A stretch of DNA of 64,000 nucleotides from Xenorhabdus griffiniae (GTDB lineage Bacteria; Pseudomonadota; Gammaproteobacteria; Enterobacterales; Enterobacteriaceae). The position numbers and the translations under genes are program-made. The notes beneath the pieces are model-generated. The model ran no database searches, was not told the DNA's origin, and saw only the letters and a list, made by a program, of their open reading frames with translations. Shown here piece by piece: positions 8,984 through 20,837 of the stretch. Numbering within the stretch: the stretch's first letter is position 1; every line of letters starts with the position of its first letter. The DNA lies in contig NZ_LDNM01000049.1 of assembly GCF_001028135.1 (NCBI RefSeq), forward strand, positions 1 to 64,000. The letters run 5' to 3'.

Positions 8984-9891
8984 CAGCACGCTACATCACG
9001 ATTGATTGGGGATCGACCAATTTACGCGCCTGGCTATATCAGGGTGATGAATGTCAGGAAAGTAGGCAATCCGCAGCGGGGATCACCCGTCTCAATGGAA
9101 AATTCCCACAGGTGGTGTTAGCAGAAATCACTCAAAACTGGCGGGATGACCAAACGCCGATTGTCATGGCAGGGATGATCGGTAGCAACGTGGGTTGGAA
9201 AATTGCGCCATATTTGTCGGTTCCCATTCGGTTCTCTGCGATAGGTGAGCAATTAACCCCCGTCGCAGACAATGTTTGGATTATTCCGGGATTGTGTGTT
9301 TCACGTGAAGATAACCACAACGTGATGCGAGGCGAAGAGACTCAATTATTAGGCGCTCATCAGCTTTTTCCTGCTTCTCTTTATGTCATGCCCGGCACTC
9401 ACTGTAAATGGGTATTAGCTGACGACCAACAAATCCATGATTTTCGTACTGTGATGACCGGCGAACTCCACCATTTACTTTTGCATCATTCACTGGTGGG
9501 AGCAGGATTGCCAGAACAGGTTGCCTGTCCAGAAGCTTTTAATGCGGGGCTTAAACGGGGAATAGATTCTCCTGTGCATTTGCCATTTTTATTCGAAGTT
9601 CGCGCCTCGCATGTATTGGGTGCTCTGCCGCGCGAATATGTCAGTGAATTTTTATCCGGCCTGTTGATTGGTGCAGAAGTTGCGAGTATGAGTCACTATT
9701 TTGTGGATCAACAGGCTATCACACTTGTCGCCGGACTTTCGTTAGCGGCTCGTTATAAGCAGGCGTTCAGCGCTATCGGACGAAATATCTCTCTGGCAGA
9801 CGGTGATACCGTTTTTCAGGTAGGTATAAGGAGTATCGCAAATGCTGTGGCAAACTCATCTTCCACTTATCGCTATTCTTCGCGGTATTAA
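8980..9891 (+). CDS. dgoK: 2-dehydro-3-deoxygalactonokinase
   Basis: Phosphorylates 2-dehydro-3-deoxy-D-galactonate to the 6-phosphate, the second step of D-galactonate breakdown. The first residues contain the sugar-kinase phosphate loop IDWGSTNLRAW (about residues 8-18). VMPGTHCKWV (about 132-141) and the ALPREYVSEFLSGLLIG block also match DgoK. Length is 303 aa against 292 in E. coli. The extra residues come after [10 protein letters not shown], where E. coli has its stop, so the gene reads 50 bases into dgoA. Start ATG overlaps the stop of the dgoR remnant. Confidence 0.93.
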   Translation: MTARYITIDWGSTNLRAWLYQGDECQESRQSAAGITRLNGKFPQVVLAEITQNWRDDQTPIVMAGMIGSNVGWKIAPYLSVPIRFSAIGEQLTPVADNVWIIPGLCVSREDNHNVMRGEETQLLGAHQLFPASLYVMPGTHCKWVLADDQQIHDFRTVMTGELHHLLLHHSLVGAGLPEQVACPEAFNAGLKRGIDSPVHLPFLFEVRASHVLGALPREYVSEFLSGLLIGAEVASMSHYFVDQQAITLVAGLSLAARYKQAFSAIGRNISLADGDTVFQVGIRSIANAVANSSSTYRYSSRY

Positions 9892-10459
9892 ACCGGACGA
9901 AACGCTTGAACACATCGCGGCGGTCATTGACGCTGGGTTCGACACCGTGGAGATCCCACTTAACTCTCCGCAGTGGGAACAGAGTATTCCGACCATGGTG
10001 AAAGCGTTTGGCAGTAATGCATTGATTGGAGCGGGAACTGTACTCAAACCAGAACAGGTAGATGTGTTGGCGGAAATGGGTTGCAAACTGATTGTCACGC
10101 CTAATATCCGCAGTGAAGTGATCCGCAGAGCGGTTGCTTATGGTATGACAGTATGTCCAGGTTGTGCGACGGCCACAGAGGCTTTTACCGCGCTGGAAGC
10201 GGGGGCACAGTCATTAAAAATTTTTCCCTCATCGGCATTTGGCCCGAACTATATCAAAGCGCTGAAAGCGGTTTTACCGCCAGACGTGCCTGTTTTCGCC
10301 GTGGGCGGTGTAACGCCGGATAATCTGTCTCAATGGATTAACGCAGGTTGCATGGGCGCCGGTTTAGGCAGTGATCTTTATCGTGCCGGTCAATCGGTTG
10401 ATCGTACTGCACGGCAGGCAACCCTATTTGTTAATGCGTATCGGGAGGCGGTGCAATGA
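9842..10459 (+). CDS. dgoA: 2-dehydro-3-deoxy-6-phosphogalactonate aldolase
   Basis: Class I KDPG/KDPGal-type aldolase that splits 2-dehydro-3-deoxy-6-phosphogalactonate into pyruvate and glyceraldehyde-3-phosphate. The 205-residue TIM barrel matches E. coli DgoA (205 aa) throughout. The Schiff-base lysine is Lys126 in SLKIFP and the acid/base glutamate is Glu37 in VEIPLNSP. An AGGAG site 8 bases before the ATG supports this start although it lies inside dgoK. The stop overlaps the dgoD start (ATGA), so translation is coupled. Confidence 0.95.
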   Translation: MLWQTHLPLIAILRGIKPDETLEHIAAVIDAGFDTVEIPLNSPQWEQSIPTMVKAFGSNALIGAGTVLKPEQVDVLAEMGCKLIVTPNIRSEVIRRAVAYGMTVCPGCATATEAFTALEAGAQSLKIFPSSAFGPNYIKALKAVLPPDVPVFAVGGVTPDNLSQWINAGCMGAGLGSDLYRAGQSVDRTARQATLFVNAYREAVQ

Positions 10460-11604
10460 AAATAATTAAACTCACGACTTATCGTTTGCCTCCACGCTGG
10501 CTGTTCCTAAAAATTAAAACAGATGAAGGTGTTGTAGGCTGGGGGGAACCGGTGATTGAAGGCCGTGCCCGCACAGTGGAAACGGCAGTGCACGAGCTAG
10601 GTGAATATTTGGTTGGACAAGATCCTGCCCGCATTAATGACTTATGGCAGGTGATGTATCGTGCCGGCTTTTACCGTGGCGGTCCCATTCTGATGAGTGC
10701 TCTGGCGGGAATCGATCAGGCTTTATGGGATATCAAAGGCAAAGTCTTGAATGCGCCCGTGTGGCAACTGATGGGGGGATTGGTGCGCGATAAGATCAAA
10801 GCATATAGCTGGGTGGGCGGTGATCGCCCGTCGGAGGTGATTGACGGTATTAAAACCTTACGGAAGATCGGTTTTGATACATTCAAATTAAATGGTTGTG
10901 CAGAACTGAGCATCATTGATGATTTGCGAAAAATCGACACTGCCGTCAATACGGTAGCGCAGATCCGAGCAGTGTTCGGTAATGAAATTGAATTTGGGCT
11001 TGATTTCCACGGTCGTGTTAGTGCACCCATGGCGAAGGTATTAATTAAGGCGTTAGAGCCATATCATCCTTTATTTATTGAAGAACCCGTGCTGGCGGAA
11101 CAGGCGGAATATTATCCCCGCCTGGCGGCGCAAACCCATATTCCAATTGCGGCAGGTGAGCGTATGTTTTCCCGTTTTGAATTTAAACGTGTACTGGAAA
11201 CGGGCGGTCTGGCAATTCTCCAGCCAGACGTATCGCATGCGGGAGGCATTACCGAATGCTACAAAATTGCGGGCATGGCTGAAGCTTATGATGTCGCACT
11301 GGCACCACATTGCCCACTAGGGCCGATTGCGCTGGCCGCTTGTTTGCACATCGATTTCATATCACGTAATGCGGTATTTCAGGAGCAGAGTATGGGCATT
11401 CATTACAATAAAGGGGCGGAATTACTTGATTTTGTGAAAAATAAAGAAGATTTCAGTATGGAAGGGGGGTTCTTTAAACCCTTAATGAAACCGGGTCTTG
11501 GTGTTGAAATTGACGAAGCACAGGTCATTGAGCGTAGCAAAAATGTACCAGACTGGCGAAATCCAATGTGGCGACATAAAGATGGCTCCGTTGCTGAATG
11601 GTAA
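10456..11604 (+). CDS. dgoD: D-galactonate dehydratase
   Basis: Enolase-superfamily (mandelate-racemase subgroup) enzyme that dehydrates D-galactonate to 2-dehydro-3-deoxygalactonate, the first step of the pathway. Length is 382 aa, the same as E. coli DgoD. All active-site residues are at the expected numbers: Mg ligands Asp183 (LDFHGR), Glu209 (FIEEP) and Glu235 (AAGERM), with general acid/base His185 and His285 (APHCPLG). It starts on the last bases of dgoA. Nothing suggests loss of function despite the broken repressor upstream. Confidence 0.96.
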   Translation: MKIIKLTTYRLPPRWLFLKIKTDEGVVGWGEPVIEGRARTVETAVHELGEYLVGQDPARINDLWQVMYRAGFYRGGPILMSALAGIDQALWDIKGKVLNAPVWQLMGGLVRDKIKAYSWVGGDRPSEVIDGIKTLRKIGFDTFKLNGCAELSIIDDLRKIDTAVNTVAQIRAVFGNEIEFGLDFHGRVSAPMAKVLIKALEPYHPLFIEEPVLAEQAEYYPRLAAQTHIPIAAGERMFSRFEFKRVLETGGLAILQPDVSHAGGITECYKIAGMAEAYDVALAPHCPLGPIALAACLHIDFISRNAVFQEQSMGIHYNKGAELLDFVKNKEDFSMEGGFFKPLMKPGLGVEIDEAQVIERSKNVPDWRNPMWRHKDGSVAEW

Positions 11605-11716
11605 TCATATCCGTTATTAAATAAATAATTAAATCAATGTGTTCTTTTACACACTCTGTTAACTATAGGGCAGGGTGAACGGTTTCACTGTGCCCAAAAT
11701 CTGGAGACAGATTGAG

Positions 11717-13009
11717 ATGAATATTTCAGTAACAACTGCGAAAATTGGGCGTCGGCGCTATCTGACGTTGATAATGATCTTTATTACGGTCGTTATTTGT
11801 TATGTTGATCGGGCCAACCTTGCTGTTGCGTCAGCAAATATCCAGAAAGAGTTTGCTATCACGAAAACGGAAATGGGCTATATCTTTTCTGCTTTCTCCT
11901 GGTTTTATACCTTATGTCAAATTCCCGGGGGTTGGTTCCTTGATCGCGTTGGCTCACGCGTGACCTATTTTATTGCCATTTTGGGCTGGTCGGTGGCGAC
12001 GCTATTACAGGGCTTTGCAATCGGACTGATGTCACTCATTGGATTACGTTCCATTATTGGTATTTTTGAAGCACCGACATTTCCCACCAATAACCGTATG
12101 GTAACAAGCTGGTTCCCTGAACATGAACGTGCCTCTGCCGTTGGTTTTTACACATCAGGGCAGTTTGTCGGGCTTGCTTTTCTGACGCCATTTCTAATAT
12201 GGATCCAGGAATTAATTAGCTGGCACTGGGTTTTTTTCCTGACCGGGGGTATCGGAATTATTTGGTCATTAATCTGGATTAACGTTTATCGGCAGCCACG
12301 GTTAACAAAAAACATGCGTCATACGGAGCTTGAATATATTCGCATGGGCGGAGGATTAGTCGATGATGACTCGCCCGCTAAGAAAATGGCACGCCAGTCT
12401 CTGACTATCGCTGACTGGAAGCTGGTGTTCCACTATAAGCTGGTGGGTGTCTATCTGGGGCAATTTGCCGTTGCTTCAACGTTGTGGTTCTTTTTGACCT
12501 GGTTCCCGAGTTATTTGACTCAGGAGAAGGGGATTACTGCTCTAAAAGTCGGTTTCATGACTACCGTTCCGTTTCTGGCTGCATTTCTCGGTGTACTGCT
12601 CTCTGGCTGGTTGGCAGATAAAATGGTACGTAAAGGTTTTTCTTTGGGAGCGGCGCGTAAGACCCCGATTATTTGTGGTTTGATAATTTCCACCTGTATT
12701 ATGGGCGCCAATTACACTAACAACCCGATATGGATCATGGTGCTAATGGCACTGGCTTTCTTTGGTAACGGCTTTGCCTCCATTACCTGGTCACTGGTTT
12801 CTTCACTGGCACCGAGGCATTTGATTGGTTTGACCGGCGGTATCTTTAATTTTGTCGGCGGGTTGGGGGGGATCTCTGTACCACTTGTGATTGGCTATTT
12901 GGCGCAGAGTTACGGTTTTTCTCCAGCACTGGTTTACATTTCTGTCGTCACATTGATTGGTGCACTCTCCTATATCTTTCTTGTGGGCGATGTGAAACGT
13001 GTCGGCTAA
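11717..13009 (+). CDS. dgoT: D-galactonate transporter (MFS)
   Basis: Inner-membrane major facilitator of the anion:cation symporter family that imports D-galactonate with protons. Starting at the ATG at 11717 gives 430 residues, the same length as E. coli DgoT. An upstream ATG at 11675 would add 14 residues unlike the family. Twelve hydrophobic segments are visible. Family motifs include [12 protein letters not shown] in TM1 and [11 protein letters not shown] between TM2 and TM3. The 112-base gap after dgoD has no clear terminator, so it is likely the last gene of the dgoKADT unit. Confidence 0.95.
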   Translation: MNISVTTAKIGRRRYLTLIMIFITVVICYVDRANLAVASANIQKEFAITKTEMGYIFSAFSWFYTLCQIPGGWFLDRVGSRVTYFIAILGWSVATLLQGFAIGLMSLIGLRSIIGIFEAPTFPTNNRMVTSWFPEHERASAVGFYTSGQFVGLAFLTPFLIWIQELISWHWVFFLTGGIGIIWSLIWINVYRQPRLTKNMRHTELEYIRMGGGLVDDDSPAKKMARQSLTIADWKLVFHYKLVGVYLGQFAVASTLWFFLTWFPSYLTQEKGITALKVGFMTTVPFLAAFLGVLLSGWLADKMVRKGFSLGAARKTPIICGLIISTCIMGANYTNNPIWIMVLMALAFFGNGFASITWSLVSSLAPRHLIGLTGGIFNFVGGLGGISVPLVIGYLAQSYGFSPALVYISVVTLIGALSYIFLVGDVKRVG

Positions 13010-13037
13010 TTGGGCGTTTATATCCGAGGGGCTTTGA

Positions 13038-13790
13038 ATGATAAAGCTGGAAATTTGTTGTTATAGCGTAAACTGTGCTCTGGTTGCACAAAAGGCAGGC
13101 GCTGATCGCATTGAATTGTGTGCAAGCCCGTCGGAAGGCGGGGTAACACCCAGCATCGGCGCATTGCAGCACGCGCGACAGAGTTTATCCATTGCAGTAC
13201 ATCCTATTGTACGGCCAAGAGGAGGAGATTTCTGTTACAGCAACATTGATTTTGAAGTGATGAAAAATGATGTTGCTCGTATCCGTGATATGGGATTTCC
13301 TGGCGTCGTTTTCGGCGTGCTAAACGAAGAAGGTCATATCGACAGGCTGCGTATGCGGCAATTGATGTCATTGTCAGGGAATATGGCAATCACTTTTCAT
13401 CGCGCCTTTGATATGTGTTTTAATCCACATGTTGCGTTGGAACAACTGACAGAGCTTGGTGTGCAGCGTATTTTAACTTCGGGTCAGCAACAAAGTGCTG
13501 AGTTGGGATTACCTTTGTTAAACGAGTTGTTACAGGCTAGCCAGGGACCGATTATTATGCCCGGGGCGGGAGTCAGAATGAGTAATATCAGTAAATTCCT
13601 GGAAATTGGCATAACAGAAGTCCACAGTTCAGCAGGTAAGATCGTGCCTTCTGCCATGAAATACCGGAAAGCCGGCGTAAAAATGAGTTCTGATGACAGT
13701 GATGTAGATGAATATGCTTATCACTGTGTTGATGGCCAGTTAGTTGAATCGATGAAGGGCGTGATGAGTTTGGTTCAACGGAAAAAATAG
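13038..13790 (+). CDS. cutC: CutC family protein
   Basis: TIM-barrel cytoplasmic protein historically named for copper homeostasis, though its direct role in copper handling is disputed. The 250 residues match E. coli CutC (248 aa) from [11 protein letters not shown] onward, with conserved [27 protein letters not shown] and FHRAFDM blocks. It starts 29 bases after dgoT, so it could be read through from the dgo operon. The ancestral neighbour was yecM. A strong hairpin follows. Confidence 0.93.
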   Translation: MIKLEICCYSVNCALVAQKAGADRIELCASPSEGGVTPSIGALQHARQSLSIAVHPIVRPRGGDFCYSNIDFEVMKNDVARIRDMGFPGVVFGVLNEEGHIDRLRMRQLMSLSGNMAITFHRAFDMCFNPHVALEQLTELGVQRILTSGQQQSAELGLPLLNELLQASQGPIIMPGAGVRMSNISKFLEIGITEVHSSAGKIVPSAMKYRKAGVKMSSDDSDVDEYAYHCVDGQLVESMKGVMSLVQRKK

Positions 13791-13809
13791 CACACGCTTT
13801 ATTTCAAAC

Positions 13810-13841
13810 CCCCAGTGACATTGTCAAGGATGTCACTGGGG
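13810..13841. terminator. Hairpin between convergent cutC and cmoB
   Basis: CCCCAGTGACAT and ATGTCACTGGGG form a perfect 12-bp stem around TGTCAAGG. It lies between convergent genes. T-runs on either side are short, so it is a probable bidirectional terminator. Confidence 0.65.
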
Positions 13842-13889
13842 TAATCAGCCAGCAAAGTAAAGTAATAATCTAAAATATAAAGTAAAAGA

Positions 13890-15691
<1,802 letters not shown>

Positions 15692-15743
15692 TTATTCTAA
15701 CAGAATGCAGGAAAAGGCAGAAAGGGGGATAATCAATAGATAG

Positions 15744-15773
15744 ACCCTCAGGCGGTAGCACACCGCCCTGGGT
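15744..15773 (-). terminator. Probable terminator of yecN
   Basis: GGCGGT (51-56 of this line) pairs with ACCGCC around AGCAC, and outer ACCC/GGGT pairs extend the stem with one bulge. It lies between the end of yecN and the start of cmoA, both on the minus strand. The following minus-strand bases (CTATCTATTGATTAT) are only moderately T-rich. Confidence 0.55.
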
Positions 15774-15849
15774 ATCACTCTAATCACCTATGCTTTGCCA
15801 TTGAGCAAAAACGCAAAATATGCAGCAAACTATTTATACAGGGAATAGA

Positions 15850-16248
15850 TTATGTATAGAGAGAAAAGATCTGCTCCCACGGTAAATAGTAGATGTTGTT
15901 AAGAATCATTATGATCATTGAGATATAGGTTGCTGCCATGCCCATACGTCGCCAGCGTATTTCTCGATGACGTAAGCCAAAGTAGTGTAGTATTCTGCCT
16001 GATAGTAATACCAATCCACAAATATGCAGCATCCAAACGGGGGCACCATTCATCTCCATCACAATCAATAACAACATTGAAATTGGAATGTATTCAACTG
16101 CATTACCATGAACCCGGATGGCTGTTTGTAATTCATAAAAACCGCCATCGCCATAAGCGACCCGATATTGGGTTCTTAATTTGACGACATCCAGAGACAG
16201 CTTAATTAACAGTAGTGCGCCCAGTACGATATAAAGCGAGCTAACCAT
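15850..16248 (-). CDS. yecN: MAPEG-family membrane protein YecN
   Basis: Small inner-membrane protein of the MAPEG (membrane-associated eicosanoid and glutathione metabolism) family; substrate unknown. The 132 residues match E. coli YecN (131 aa). There are four hydrophobic segments, and the family motif RVAYGDGGFYELQTAIRVHGNAVEYIP (about residues 28-54) contains the glutathione-site Arg, Asn and Glu residues. It lies between cmoA and aspS as in E. coli and has its own terminator. Confidence 0.9.
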   Translation of the reverse strand: MVSSLYIVLGALLLIKLSLDVVKLRTQYRVAYGDGGFYELQTAIRVHGNAVEYIPISMLLLIVMEMNGAPVWMLHICGLVLLSGRILHYFGLRHREIRWRRMGMAATYISMIIMILNNIYYLPWEQIFSLYT

Positions 16249-16517
16249 TTTTTAACTCCAATTGCCTAACCAAAAAACGGCCAAATGATGATAAACCGCA
16301 AAAAGAAAACTGTCGCTATAAATCATAGTATTTAATAATAAATTCTATGAATGTTAACGGATAGCAAAAAATTGTCTTGTCAAGAACGGCGTTATGGCCT
16401 TATCTCCGGTCAGAATTTCCAGTATAATGGCGACCTTTTTTTGCAATTCTTCCTGAAAAGAACAATGCCAAAATTTCCGCAGCAGAAAGCATAACGAGCT
16501 GAGTAAAAGGATATTGT

Positions 16518-18287
16518 ATGCGTACTAATTATTGTGGGCAGTTGAACCTGACCCATGAAGGCCAGAAAGTGACTCTTTGTGGGTGGGTAAATCGTCGCCG
16601 TGATTTAGGTGGTTTGATCTTTATTGATATGCGAGATCGCGAGGGTATCGTTCAGGTATTTTTTGACCCAGACCAGAAAGAGGTCTTTGCTCAGGCTTCT
16701 GAACTGCGTAATGAATTTTGTATTCAAATTACGGGGATTGTGCGTGCGCGCCCTGATAACCAAATCAATAAAGAGATGGCAACCGGCGAAATTGAAGTGT
16801 TCGCAGAAAGCCTGATGGTTTTCAACCGCTCGGAGCCATTGCCTCTGGACAGCAACCAGAATAACAGTGAAGAGCAGCGCCTGAAATTCCGCTATCTTGA
16901 TCTGCGTCGCACTGAGATGTCGCAGCGTCTGAAAACCCGTGCAAAGATCACCAGTTTTGTGCGTCGTTTTATGGATGCTGCGGGTTTCATTGATGTTGAA
17001 ACACCAATGCTGACGAAGGCAACACCAGAAGGTGCGCGTGACTATTTAGTACCAAGCCGCGTACATAAAGGTGAATTTTATGCACTGCCGCAGTCTCCGC
17101 AGCTTTTCAAACAGTTGTTGATGATGTCTGGCTTAGACCGTTATTACCAGATTGTGAAGTGCTTCCGTGATGAAGACCTGCGTGCCGATCGTCAACCTGA
17201 GTTTACCCAGATCGACGTTGAAACCTCGTTTATGACCGCTGAACAAGTTCGCGAAATCATGGAAAAAATGATCCGTGAACTGTGGCTGGATGTGAAAGAT
17301 GTCGATTTGGGCTGCTTCCCAATGATGACATTTGAAGAAGCCATGCGCCGTTTTGGTTCAGATAAACCAGACTTGCGTAACCCTCTGGAATTGGTGGATA
17401 TCGCCGATCTGGTTAAAGACGTGGAATTCTCTGTTTTTGCCGAACCGGCAAATAATCCAAAAGGCCGTGTTGCGGCTATTCGCGTGCCCGGCGGGGCAGA
17501 GCTAAGTCGCAAGCAAATTGATGAGTACGGTAAATTTGTTGGCATTTATGGCGCGAAAGGTTTGGCATGGATGAAAGTAAATAACTGTGCTGCTGGCCTG
17601 GAAGGTGTGCAAAGCCCGATAGCTAAGTTCCTGTCTGCGGAAGTGGTTGAAGCCCTGCTGTCCCGTACCAATGCGCAAGATGGTGATATCCTGTTCTTTG
17701 GCGCTGACCGGAAAAATGTTGTTACTGATGCGATGGGAGCACTGCGCCTGAAATTGGGCCGCGACTTGAACATCACCGATCTGGCAAGCTGGAAACCGCT
17801 TTGGGTTATTGATTTCCCTATGTTCGAAGACAACGGAGCTGGCGGCTTGACGGCAATGCATCATCCATTTACTTCTCCGCGTGATAGGTCGGCGGCTGAA
17901 TTGGAAAGTAACCCAGAATCCGCTATCGCGAACGCTTACGACATGGTGATCAATGGCTATGAAGTGGGGGGTGGTTCTGTCCGTATCCATCGCAATGAAA
18001 TGCAGCAGGTGGTATTCCGCATTCTGGGGATCAATGAGCAGGAACAGCAGGAAAAATTTGGTTTCTTGCTGAATGCCCTGAAATACGGCACACCGCCACA
18101 TGCCGGTTTGGCTTTCGGTTTGGATCGCCTCGTCATGTTGTTGACTGATACCGATAATATTCGTGATGTGATCGCTTTCCCGAAAACAACGGCTGCGGCA
18201 TGTTTGATGACGGATGCACCAAGCCCAGCGAGTTCAGCCGCGTTGGAAGAACTGGCTATTTCAGTCGTTAAAAAAGAGAACGAATAA
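16518..18287 (+). CDS. aspS: Aspartyl-tRNA synthetase
   Basis: Class II aminoacyl-tRNA synthetase of the bacterial type. Length is 589 aa (E. coli 590). The N-terminal OB-fold anticodon domain ([24 protein letters not shown]) is followed by class II motif 1 around FIDVETPML, motif 2 [18 protein letters not shown] and motif 3 [10 protein letters not shown], with the bacterial GAD insertion between. The start is ATG with an AAAGGA site. The stop overlaps the nudB ATG (TAATG), giving a coupled operon. Confidence 0.97.
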   Translation: MRTNYCGQLNLTHEGQKVTLCGWVNRRRDLGGLIFIDMRDREGIVQVFFDPDQKEVFAQASELRNEFCIQITGIVRARPDNQINKEMATGEIEVFAESLMVFNRSEPLPLDSNQNNSEEQRLKFRYLDLRRTEMSQRLKTRAKITSFVRRFMDAAGFIDVETPMLTKATPEGARDYLVPSRVHKGEFYALPQSPQLFKQLLMMSGLDRYYQIVKCFRDEDLRADRQPEFTQIDVETSFMTAEQVREIMEKMIRELWLDVKDVDLGCFPMMTFEEAMRRFGSDKPDLRNPLELVDIADLVKDVEFSVFAEPANNPKGRVAAIRVPGGAELSRKQIDEYGKFVGIYGAKGLAWMKVNNCAAGLEGVQSPIAKFLSAEVVEALLSRTNAQDGDILFFGADRKNVVTDAMGALRLKLGRDLNITDLASWKPLWVIDFPMFEDNGAGGLTAMHHPFTSPRDRSAAELESNPESAIANAYDMVINGYEVGGGSVRIHRNEMQQVVFRILGINEQEQQEKFGFLLNALKYGTPPHAGLAFGLDRLVMLLTDTDNIRDVIAFPKTTAAACLMTDAPSPASSAALEELAISVVKKENE

Positions 18288-18721
18288 TGGCTTATAAGCG
18301 CCCTGAGTCTGTACTGGTTATGATTTACGCCGTTGACAGCAAAAGGGTGCTGATGCTACAGCGCCGGGACGATCCTGAATTTTGGCAATCTGTGACAGGT
18401 AGCCTTGAAGAGGACGAAAAACCGCCGGAGGCGGCGTTACGTGAAGTACAGGAAGAGACAGGCATTGATATTATCAATGAAAATCTTGAACTGAAAGATT
18501 GTCAACGCTGTCTTTATTATGAGATTTTCTCGCACCTACGGCATCGATATGCTCCGGGGATAACGCGCAATAAAGAACATTGGTTCTCTCTGGCGTTACC
18601 TGAGGAGCGAGAAATTTTGCTGACCGAACATCTGGCTTATCAATGGCTGGCTGCGGAAGAAGCGGCCAGATTGACGAAGTCGTGGAGCAATCGGCAAGCA
18701 ATTGAAGAATTTGTCATTTAG
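18287..18721 (+). CDS. nudB: Dihydroneopterin triphosphate diphosphatase
   Basis: Nudix hydrolase that removes pyrophosphate from dihydroneopterin triphosphate in folate synthesis. The Nudix box is complete (G-x5-E-x7-REVQEETGI), starting at Gly39 (GSLEEDE). The 144 residues compare with 150 in E. coli NudB. Its ATG overlaps the aspS stop and yebC follows 30 bases later, the same aspS-nudB-yebC arrangement as in E. coli. Confidence 0.94.
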   Translation: MAYKRPESVLVMIYAVDSKRVLMLQRRDDPEFWQSVTGSLEEDEKPPEAALREVQEETGIDIINENLELKDCQRCLYYEIFSHLRHRYAPGITRNKEHWFSLALPEEREILLTEHLAYQWLAAEEAARLTKSWSNRQAIEEFVI

Positions 18722-18751
18722 TCTACAAGATGTTTTATCGGAGATATTTGC

Positions 18752-19495
18752 ATGGCAGGTCATAGTAAATGGGCCAATACGAAACACCGCAAAGCTGCAC
18801 AGGATGCAAAACGCGGTAAGATTTTCACAAAAATTATCCGTGAATTAGTCACGGCTGCGCGATTGGGCGGTGGTGATCCAGATTCCAACCCACGTCTGCG
18901 AGCTGCCGTCGATAAAGCGCTGTCCAACAATATGACTCGTGATACGTTGAATCGTGCAATTGCCCGTGGTGTTGGCAGCGACGAATCGGACAACATGGAA
19001 ACCATCATTTATGAAGGCTACGGCCCTGGTGGTACGGCAGTGATGGTTGAATGCCTGAGTGATAACCGTAACCGCACGGTTTCCGAAGTTCGTCATGCGT
19101 TCACCAAAACAGGTGGTAACTTAGGAACTGACGGTTCTGTTGCTTATCTGTTCACCAAGAAAGGGGTTATTTCCTACGCACCAGGCCTGGACGAAGATGC
19201 GGTGATGGAAGCAGCATTGGAAGCGGGTGCTGACGATGTTGAAACTTATGATGATGGTGCGATTGACGTCTATACTACTCCAGAGTCTTTTGGCGAAGTT
19301 AAAGATGCACTGGATGCAGCAGGCTTCAAGGCAGATTCTGCGGAAGTTTCTATGATCCCATCGACGAAAGCGGAACTGGATGCAGAAACTGCGCCTAAAT
19401 TACTGCGTCTGATCGATATGCTTGAAGATTCTGACGATGTGCAGGAAGTTTATCATAATGGTGAAATCTCTGATGAAGTTGCAGCACTGTTGTAA
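18752..19495 (+). CDS. yebC: YebC/PmpR-family protein
   Basis: Highly conserved cytoplasmic protein of the YebC/TACO1 family, annotated as a transcription regulator. Recent work on the family points to a ribosome-associated role in relieving stalling, so the older label is uncertain. Length is 247 aa (E. coli 246). The opening [23 protein letters not shown] is the family hallmark, and the acidic C-terminal half contains [10 protein letters not shown] strong terminator follows, separating it from ruvC. Confidence 0.95.
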   Translation: MAGHSKWANTKHRKAAQDAKRGKIFTKIIRELVTAARLGGGDPDSNPRLRAAVDKALSNNMTRDTLNRAIARGVGSDESDNMETIIYEGYGPGGTAVMVECLSDNRNRTVSEVRHAFTKTGGNLGTDGSVAYLFTKKGVISYAPGLDEDAVMEAALEAGADDVETYDDGAIDVYTTPESFGEVKDALDAAGFKADSAEVSMIPSTKAELDAETAPKLLRLIDMLEDSDDVQEVYHNGEISDEVAALL

Positions 19496-19516
19496 TTAGC
19501 ATTAGGATTCACAGCG

Positions 19517-19562
19517 TAGAGAAAGTGTTCCTCGAATCAGGGCACTTTCTCTAACGTTTTTA
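19517..19562 (+). terminator. Rho-independent terminator after yebC
   Basis: TAGAGAAAGTG (19517-19527) and CACTTTCTCTA (19543-19553) form a perfect 11-bp stem followed by ACGTTTTTAT. It ends the aspS-nudB-yebC transcript. Confidence 0.85.
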
Positions 19563-19603
19563 TCCCATATCACAGGCAAACCGATTTAAGCGAATAATTC
19601 GAT

Positions 19604-20125
19604 ATGGCGATTATTCTTGGTATTGACCCTGGCTCCAGAGTCACGGGATATGGCGTTATTCGCCAGCAGGGACGACAACTTATCTATCTCGGTAGCGGTT
19701 GTATTCGAACAAAAGTAGATGACTTACCCGGTCGTTTGCAGAAGATTTACGCCGGAATTACTGAAATTATCACTCAATTCCAGCCCACAGTTTTTGCCAT
19801 AGAGCAAGTTTTTATGGCAAAAAATGCAGACTCTGCCTTGAAATTAGGGCAGGCGCGAGGTGTAGCAATTGTTGCGGCTTCTAACCAATCCATACCGGTA
19901 TTTGAATATGCCGCCCGTCAGGTTAAACAGACTGTAGTCGGTACGGGAGCGGCTGAAAAAAGCCAGATACAGCACATGGTTCGTTCGATGTTGAAACTGT
20001 CTGCTAATCCGCAGGCCGATGCTGCCGATGCGTTGGCTATTGCGATTACACATTGTCATCTCAGTCAAAATTTACTTCGGGTAGGTAATGCGCGGTTAAA
20101 TTTAACGCGAGGCCGTCTGAAATAG
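19604..20125 (+). CDS. ruvC: Holliday junction resolvase RuvC
   Basis: RNase H-fold endonuclease that cuts Holliday junctions in concert with RuvAB. Length is 173 aa, the same as E. coli. The acidic active site is visible: the aspartate in ILGIDPGS (position 8 with Met), the glutamate in FAIEQVF, and the two aspartates in [14 protein letters not shown]. It has its own transcription start region after the yebC terminator and is separated from ruvAB by a LexA box, as in E. coli. Confidence 0.96.
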   Translation: MAIILGIDPGSRVTGYGVIRQQGRQLIYLGSGCIRTKVDDLPGRLQKIYAGITEIITQFQPTVFAIEQVFMAKNADSALKLGQARGVAIVAASNQSIPVFEYAARQVKQTVVGTGAAEKSQIQHMVRSMLKLSANPQADAADALAIAITHCHLSQNLLRVGNARLNLTRGRLK

Positions 20126-20131
20126 ATAGTG

Positions 20132-20147
20132 CTGGATATACATCCAG
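20132..20147. promoter_or_regulatory. LexA (SOS) box upstream of ruvAB
   Basis: CTGGATATACATCCAG fits the CTG-N10-CAG LexA operator and closely resembles the E. coli ruvA operator. A candidate -10 TATAAG lies about 15 bases downstream (20160-20165). The same bases, with flanking G and C and seven following Ts, also form a GCTGGAT/ATCCAGC hairpin with a T-tract, so the site could double as the ruvC terminator. Confidence 0.9.
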
Positions 20148-20203
20148 CTTTTTTTGTGCTATAAGCTAGCGGAACGATTTATTTTATTTTCAGGGGGTAA
20201 GCA

Positions 20204-20821
20204 GTGATAGGGCGTTTGAGAGGAACCGTGTTGGAAAAACAGCCACCGTTGGTTTTGTTGGAAACTCATGGTGTCGGTTATGAAGTTCATATGCCAATGA
20301 CCTGTTTTTATGAACTGCCTGAAATTGGTCAGGAAACTATCTTATTTACACAATTTATTGTGCGTGAAGATGCCCAGCTATTATACGGTTTTAATGATAA
20401 ACAAGAGCGTGCACTGTTCCGTGAACTGATTAAGGTCAATGGCGTTGGGCCTAAATTAGCGCTGGCGATCCTGTCGGGTATGTCTGCCCAGCAATTCGTT
20501 ACGGCTATAGAACAAGAAGCGATTGCTTCACTGGTTAAGTTGCCGGGGGTTGGCAAAAAAACGGCTGAAAGGCTGGTCGTAGAGATGAAAGATCGCTTTA
20601 AGGGGCTTAATGGCGATCTATTTAACCAAAGTAGTGATGTTAATTTGCCGGCTGTCAGCAAACAAGCGAATTCCGCTGCCGATATTGAAGCAGAAGCCGC
20701 AGCGGCACTGGTTTCTCTGGGATATAAACCACAGGAAGCCAGCCGGATGGTAAACAAAGTTGCTAAACCGGGTGCAGATTGTGAAACCCTTATTCGAGAA
20801 GCGCTTCGAGCGGCTCTGTAA
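20204..20821 (+). CDS. ruvA: Holliday junction DNA-binding protein RuvA
   Basis: Tetrameric protein that binds the four-way junction and loads RuvB. The start is GTG at 20204 after CAGGGGGTAA. Length is 205 aa (E. coli 203). The N-terminal OB domain begins [15 protein letters not shown]. The two helix-hairpin-helix motifs are [13 protein letters not shown] (about 71-83) and [16 protein letters not shown] (about 106-121). The flexible linker is followed by the RuvB-binding domain III ([19 protein letters not shown]). Transcribed with ruvB under LexA. Confidence 0.96.
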   Translation: MIGRLRGTVLEKQPPLVLLETHGVGYEVHMPMTCFYELPEIGQETILFTQFIVREDAQLLYGFNDKQERALFRELIKVNGVGPKLALAILSGMSAQQFVTAIEQEAIASLVKLPGVGKKTAERLVVEMKDRFKGLNGDLFNQSSDVNLPAVSKQANSAADIEAEAAAALVSLGYKPQEASRMVNKVAKPGADCETLIREALRAAL

Positions 20822-20837
20822 TCACAGGAGTTAAGTG

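Noticed and set aside
17502-18101. 199-codon minus-strand ORF opposite aspS
   Set aside because: Antisense shadow of the strongly conserved aspS; no ribosome binding site or domain.
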